Assembly: GCA_007116445.1 (NCBI GenBank) | Contig: SKIM01000170.1 | Coordinates: 1 to 7,872, forward strand | DNA: 7,872 nt | Direction: 5' to 3' | From: Natronohydrobacter sp. | GTDB lineage: Bacteria > Pseudomonadota > Alphaproteobacteria > Rhodobacterales > Rhodobacteraceae | In this document: positions 6,120 through 7,872 of the stretch, piece by piece | How the letters are laid out: each line of letters starts with the position of its first letter | Position numbering within the stretch: position 1 is the stretch's first letter | Notes under the pieces: generated by a model | Database searches by the model: none | Told to the model about the DNA's origin: nothing | The model's input: the letters and a program-made list of their open reading frames with translations, nothing else | Translations under genes and position numbers: made by a program

Positions 6120-6881
6120 ATGAAGGTGCTCGTGCCGGTCAAGCGCGTGATCGACTATAACGTGAAAGTCCGCGTCAAGGCGGATGGCAGCGGTGTCGAT
6201 CTGGCAAATGTTAAGATGTCGATGAACCCGTTCGACGAAATCGCCGTCGAGGAAGCGATCCGCCTCAAGGAAGCCGGCGTCGCCTCAGAGATCGTCGCCG
6301 TGTCGATTGGAGTGAAGCAGTCGCAGGAAACCCTGCGCACCGCGCTGGCAATGGGCGCGGATCGTGCGATCGTGATCGTGGCGGCAGAGGATGTGCATAC
6401 TGATATCGAGCCATTGGCAGTCGCAAAGCTGCTCAAGGCCGTGATCGACGAAGAAGCCCCGCAGATCGTGCTTTGCGGCAAGCAGGCGATTGACAATGAC
6501 ATGAATGCCACCGGCCAGATGCTGGCCGCGCTGACCGGCTGGGCCCAGGCGACTTTCGCTTCCGAGGTCAAGGTGGACGGCGATCACGCGACAGTCACGC
6601 GCGAAGTCGATGGAGGCTTGCAGACCATCAAGGTCAAGTTGCCTGCGATCATTTCGGTTGATCTGCGCCTCAACGAGCCGCGCTATGCCTCGCTTCCCAA
6701 CATCATGAAAGCCAAGAAAAAGCCCCTCGATGAAAAGACACCTGCCGATTACGGCATCGATGTCAGCCCCCGCCTGAGTGTGGTCAAGACTTCGGAACCC
6801 GCCGCACGCGCCGCAGGGGTCAAGGTCGGCTCTGTGGATGAACTGGTGGCGAAACTCAAAGATGAAGCGGGGGTGATCTGA
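6120..6881 (+). CDS. etfB: Electron transfer flavoprotein subunit beta
   Basis: EtfB is the AMP-binding subunit of the soluble ETF heterodimer, which takes electrons from acyl-CoA and related dehydrogenases and passes them to ETF-ubiquinone oxidoreductase. The 253-aa length is typical. MKVLVPVKRVIDYN and NPFDE (36-40) mark the N-terminal fold. The ETF beta signature runs from about 181 to 201 (LRLNEPRYASLPNIMKAKKK) and includes recognition-loop Leu192, equivalent to human Leu195, which docks on dehydrogenases, and the lysines that are methylated in the mitochondrial protein. The strong similarity to mitochondrial ETF marks this as the group I, beta-oxidation type rather than the FixB/FixA bifurcating type. 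Its stop overlaps the etfA start by one base (TGATG), indicating translational coupling. Confidence 0.96.
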   Translation: MKVLVPVKRVIDYNVKVRVKADGSGVDLANVKMSMNPFDEIAVEEAIRLKEAGVASEIVAVSIGVKQSQETLRTALAMGADRAIVIVAAEDVHTDIEPLAVAKLLKAVIDEEAPQIVLCGKQAIDNDMNATGQMLAALTGWAQATFASEVKVDGDHATVTREVDGGLQTIKVKLPAIISVDLRLNEPRYASLPNIMKAKKKPLDEKTPADYGIDVSPRLSVVKTSEPAARAAGVKVGSVDELVAKLKDEAGVI

Positions 6882-7807
6882 TGGCGGTTCTTCTTCTGGC
6901 AGAAGTCACAGATGGTGCGCTGAACATGGACGCGACGTCGAAAGCTGTGTCCGCGGGCCAGCAGCTTGGCGAAGTGACGGTGCTCTGCGCTGGGGCAAAA
7001 GCAGCGGAGGCCGCGGCGGAAGCTGCGAAAATCAGCGGTGTCGCCAAAGTACTCTGCGCCGAGGACGCTGCACTCAGCCACCGGCTGGCCGAACCCACGG
7101 CGGCGCTGATCGTGTCGCTCGCCGATGGCTTCAGCCATATCGTCGCGCCCTCGACCACGGATGCAAAGAACATCCTGCCCCGGGTGGCAGCCCTTCTGGA
7201 TGTGATGGTGATTTCTGAGGTCACAGGCATTGTCGATGCCGACACTTTCGAGCGGCCGATTTACGCGGGCAATGCGATCCAGACGGTCAAATCCTCGGAC
7301 GCGACCAAGGTCATGACGATCCGCACCTCGACCTTTGACGCGGCCGGCCAGGATGGCTCTGCGAGTGTCGAAACAATTTCGGCCGCGGCGAATCCCGGGC
7401 TTTCGGAATGGCTGGAAGACAAGGTGGCTGAATCCGACCGGCCTGAACTGACCTCGGCGAAAGTCGTTGTCTCGGGAGGACGTGGTGTTGGCTCGGAAGA
7501 CGATTTCAGGATCATCGAAGGGCTCGCCGACAAACTCGGCGCGGCCGTTGGTGCATCGCGGGCGGCAGTTGATTCGGGGTATGCGCCCAATGACTGGCAG
7601 GTGGGCCAGACCGGCAAAGTGGTGGCCCCGGACCTGTATATTGCGGTCGGGATCTCAGGGGCGATCCAGCATCTGGCCGGGATGAAAGACTCGAAAGTCA
7701 TCGTCGCGATCAACAAGGATGAAGAAGCGCCGATCTTCCAGGTGGCCGATTACGGGCTGATGGGCGATCTGCTCACGCTGGTCCCGGAACTGACCGAGAA
7801 ATTGTGA
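6881..7807 (+). CDS. etfA: Electron transfer flavoprotein subunit alpha
   Basis: EtfA carries most of the FAD-binding site of the ETF heterodimer. The 308-aa length is normal. Residues about 1-190 form the N-terminal alpha/beta domain. The C-terminal FAD domain shows SGGRG (198-202), GASRAAVDSGY (224-234), QVGQTGK (240-246) and a full match to the ETF alpha signature from L252 to N278 (LYIAVGISGAIQHLAG followed by VIVAIN). H264, in the GAIQH segment, corresponds to the conserved flavin-contacting histidine. This half is nearly the mitochondrial sequence. No key residue is missing. The gene follows etfB with a one-base overlap and ends 24 nt before a strong terminator, so etfBA closes its transcript. 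In related genomes a 3-hydroxybutyryl-CoA dehydrogenase gene often follows; here the window ends first. Confidence 0.96.
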   Translation: MAVLLLAEVTDGALNMDATSKAVSAGQQLGEVTVLCAGAKAAEAAAEAAKISGVAKVLCAEDAALSHRLAEPTAALIVSLADGFSHIVAPSTTDAKNILPRVAALLDVMVISEVTGIVDADTFERPIYAGNAIQTVKSSDATKVMTIRTSTFDAAGQDGSASVETISAAANPGLSEWLEDKVAESDRPELTSAKVVVSGGRGVGSEDDFRIIEGLADKLGAAVGASRAAVDSGYAPNDWQVGQTGKVVAPDLYIAVGISGAIQHLAGMKDSKVIVAINKDEEAPIFQVADYGLMGDLLTLVPELTEKL

Positions 7808-7831
7808 CCATGCGCAAGCGCCGGTCATCAG

Positions 7832-7858
7832 GGGCAGCCTGTCACGGGCTGCCCTTTT
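7832..7858 (+). terminator. Rho-independent terminator of etfBA
   Basis: GGGCAGCC (7832-7839) and GGCTGCCC (7847-7854) form a perfect eight-pair GC-rich stem around a seven-base loop, immediately followed by TTTT (7855-7858). It lies 24 nt after the etfA stop. This is the clearest terminator in the window. Confidence 0.85.
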
Positions 7859-7872
7859 GCGTTGTGCCATAG

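Overview
The window looks like chromosomal, core-metabolism DNA from an alphaproteobacterium of the Rhodobacteraceae (Rhodobacter/Roseobacter type). This rests on high GC, NtrC/LuxO-like and ETF protein sequences typical of that group, and the gene order HIG1-like membrane protein - PduO-type cobalamin adenosyltransferase - etfB - etfA, which I recall as common there. The genus cannot be fixed from sequence alone. All eight supported genes are on the + strand. I see no mobile element, tRNA/rRNA, CRISPR array, phage gene or attachment site.

Layout: (1) 1-681, the C-terminal phosphotransacetylase-like end of an NADP-malic enzyme (MaeB type), cut by the window edge. (2) 682-885, a 204-nt gap with several TTTGCAAA-like sites, which look like operators for a short-chain fatty acyl-CoA regulator (ScfR: PccR/RamB family). 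(3) 886-2778, propionyl-CoA synthetase prpE, followed by a hairpin. (4) 2915-4306, a response regulator with the NtrC/LuxO layout (receiver - AAA+ - Fis-type HTH) whose AAA+ domain has lost the GAFTGA, Walker B and sensor II residues. (5) 4290-5135, a classical short-chain dehydrogenase overlapping the regulator by 17 nt. (6) 5219-5425, a 68-aa two-helix HIG1-like membrane protein. (7) 5427-5999, ATP:cob(I)alamin adenosyltransferase. (8) 6120-7807, etfB-etfA, closed by a strong intrinsic terminator at 7832-7858.

How the genes fit together: PrpE activates propionate to propionyl-CoA. In these bacteria that is normally carboxylated and rearranged by methylmalonyl-CoA mutase, which needs the adenosylcobalamin made by the adenosyltransferase. 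The resulting C4 acids reach pyruvate/acetyl-CoA through malic enzyme. ETF collects electrons from acyl-CoA dehydrogenases for the quinone pool, and the HIG1-like protein may touch the terminal oxidases. This shared theme of short-chain acyl-CoA and C4 metabolism is inferred from gene identities; the window shows no single operon linking all of them.

I found no clearly novel system. The two items most worth a second look are the operator cluster ahead of prpE and the response regulator with an apparently inactive ATPase domain.
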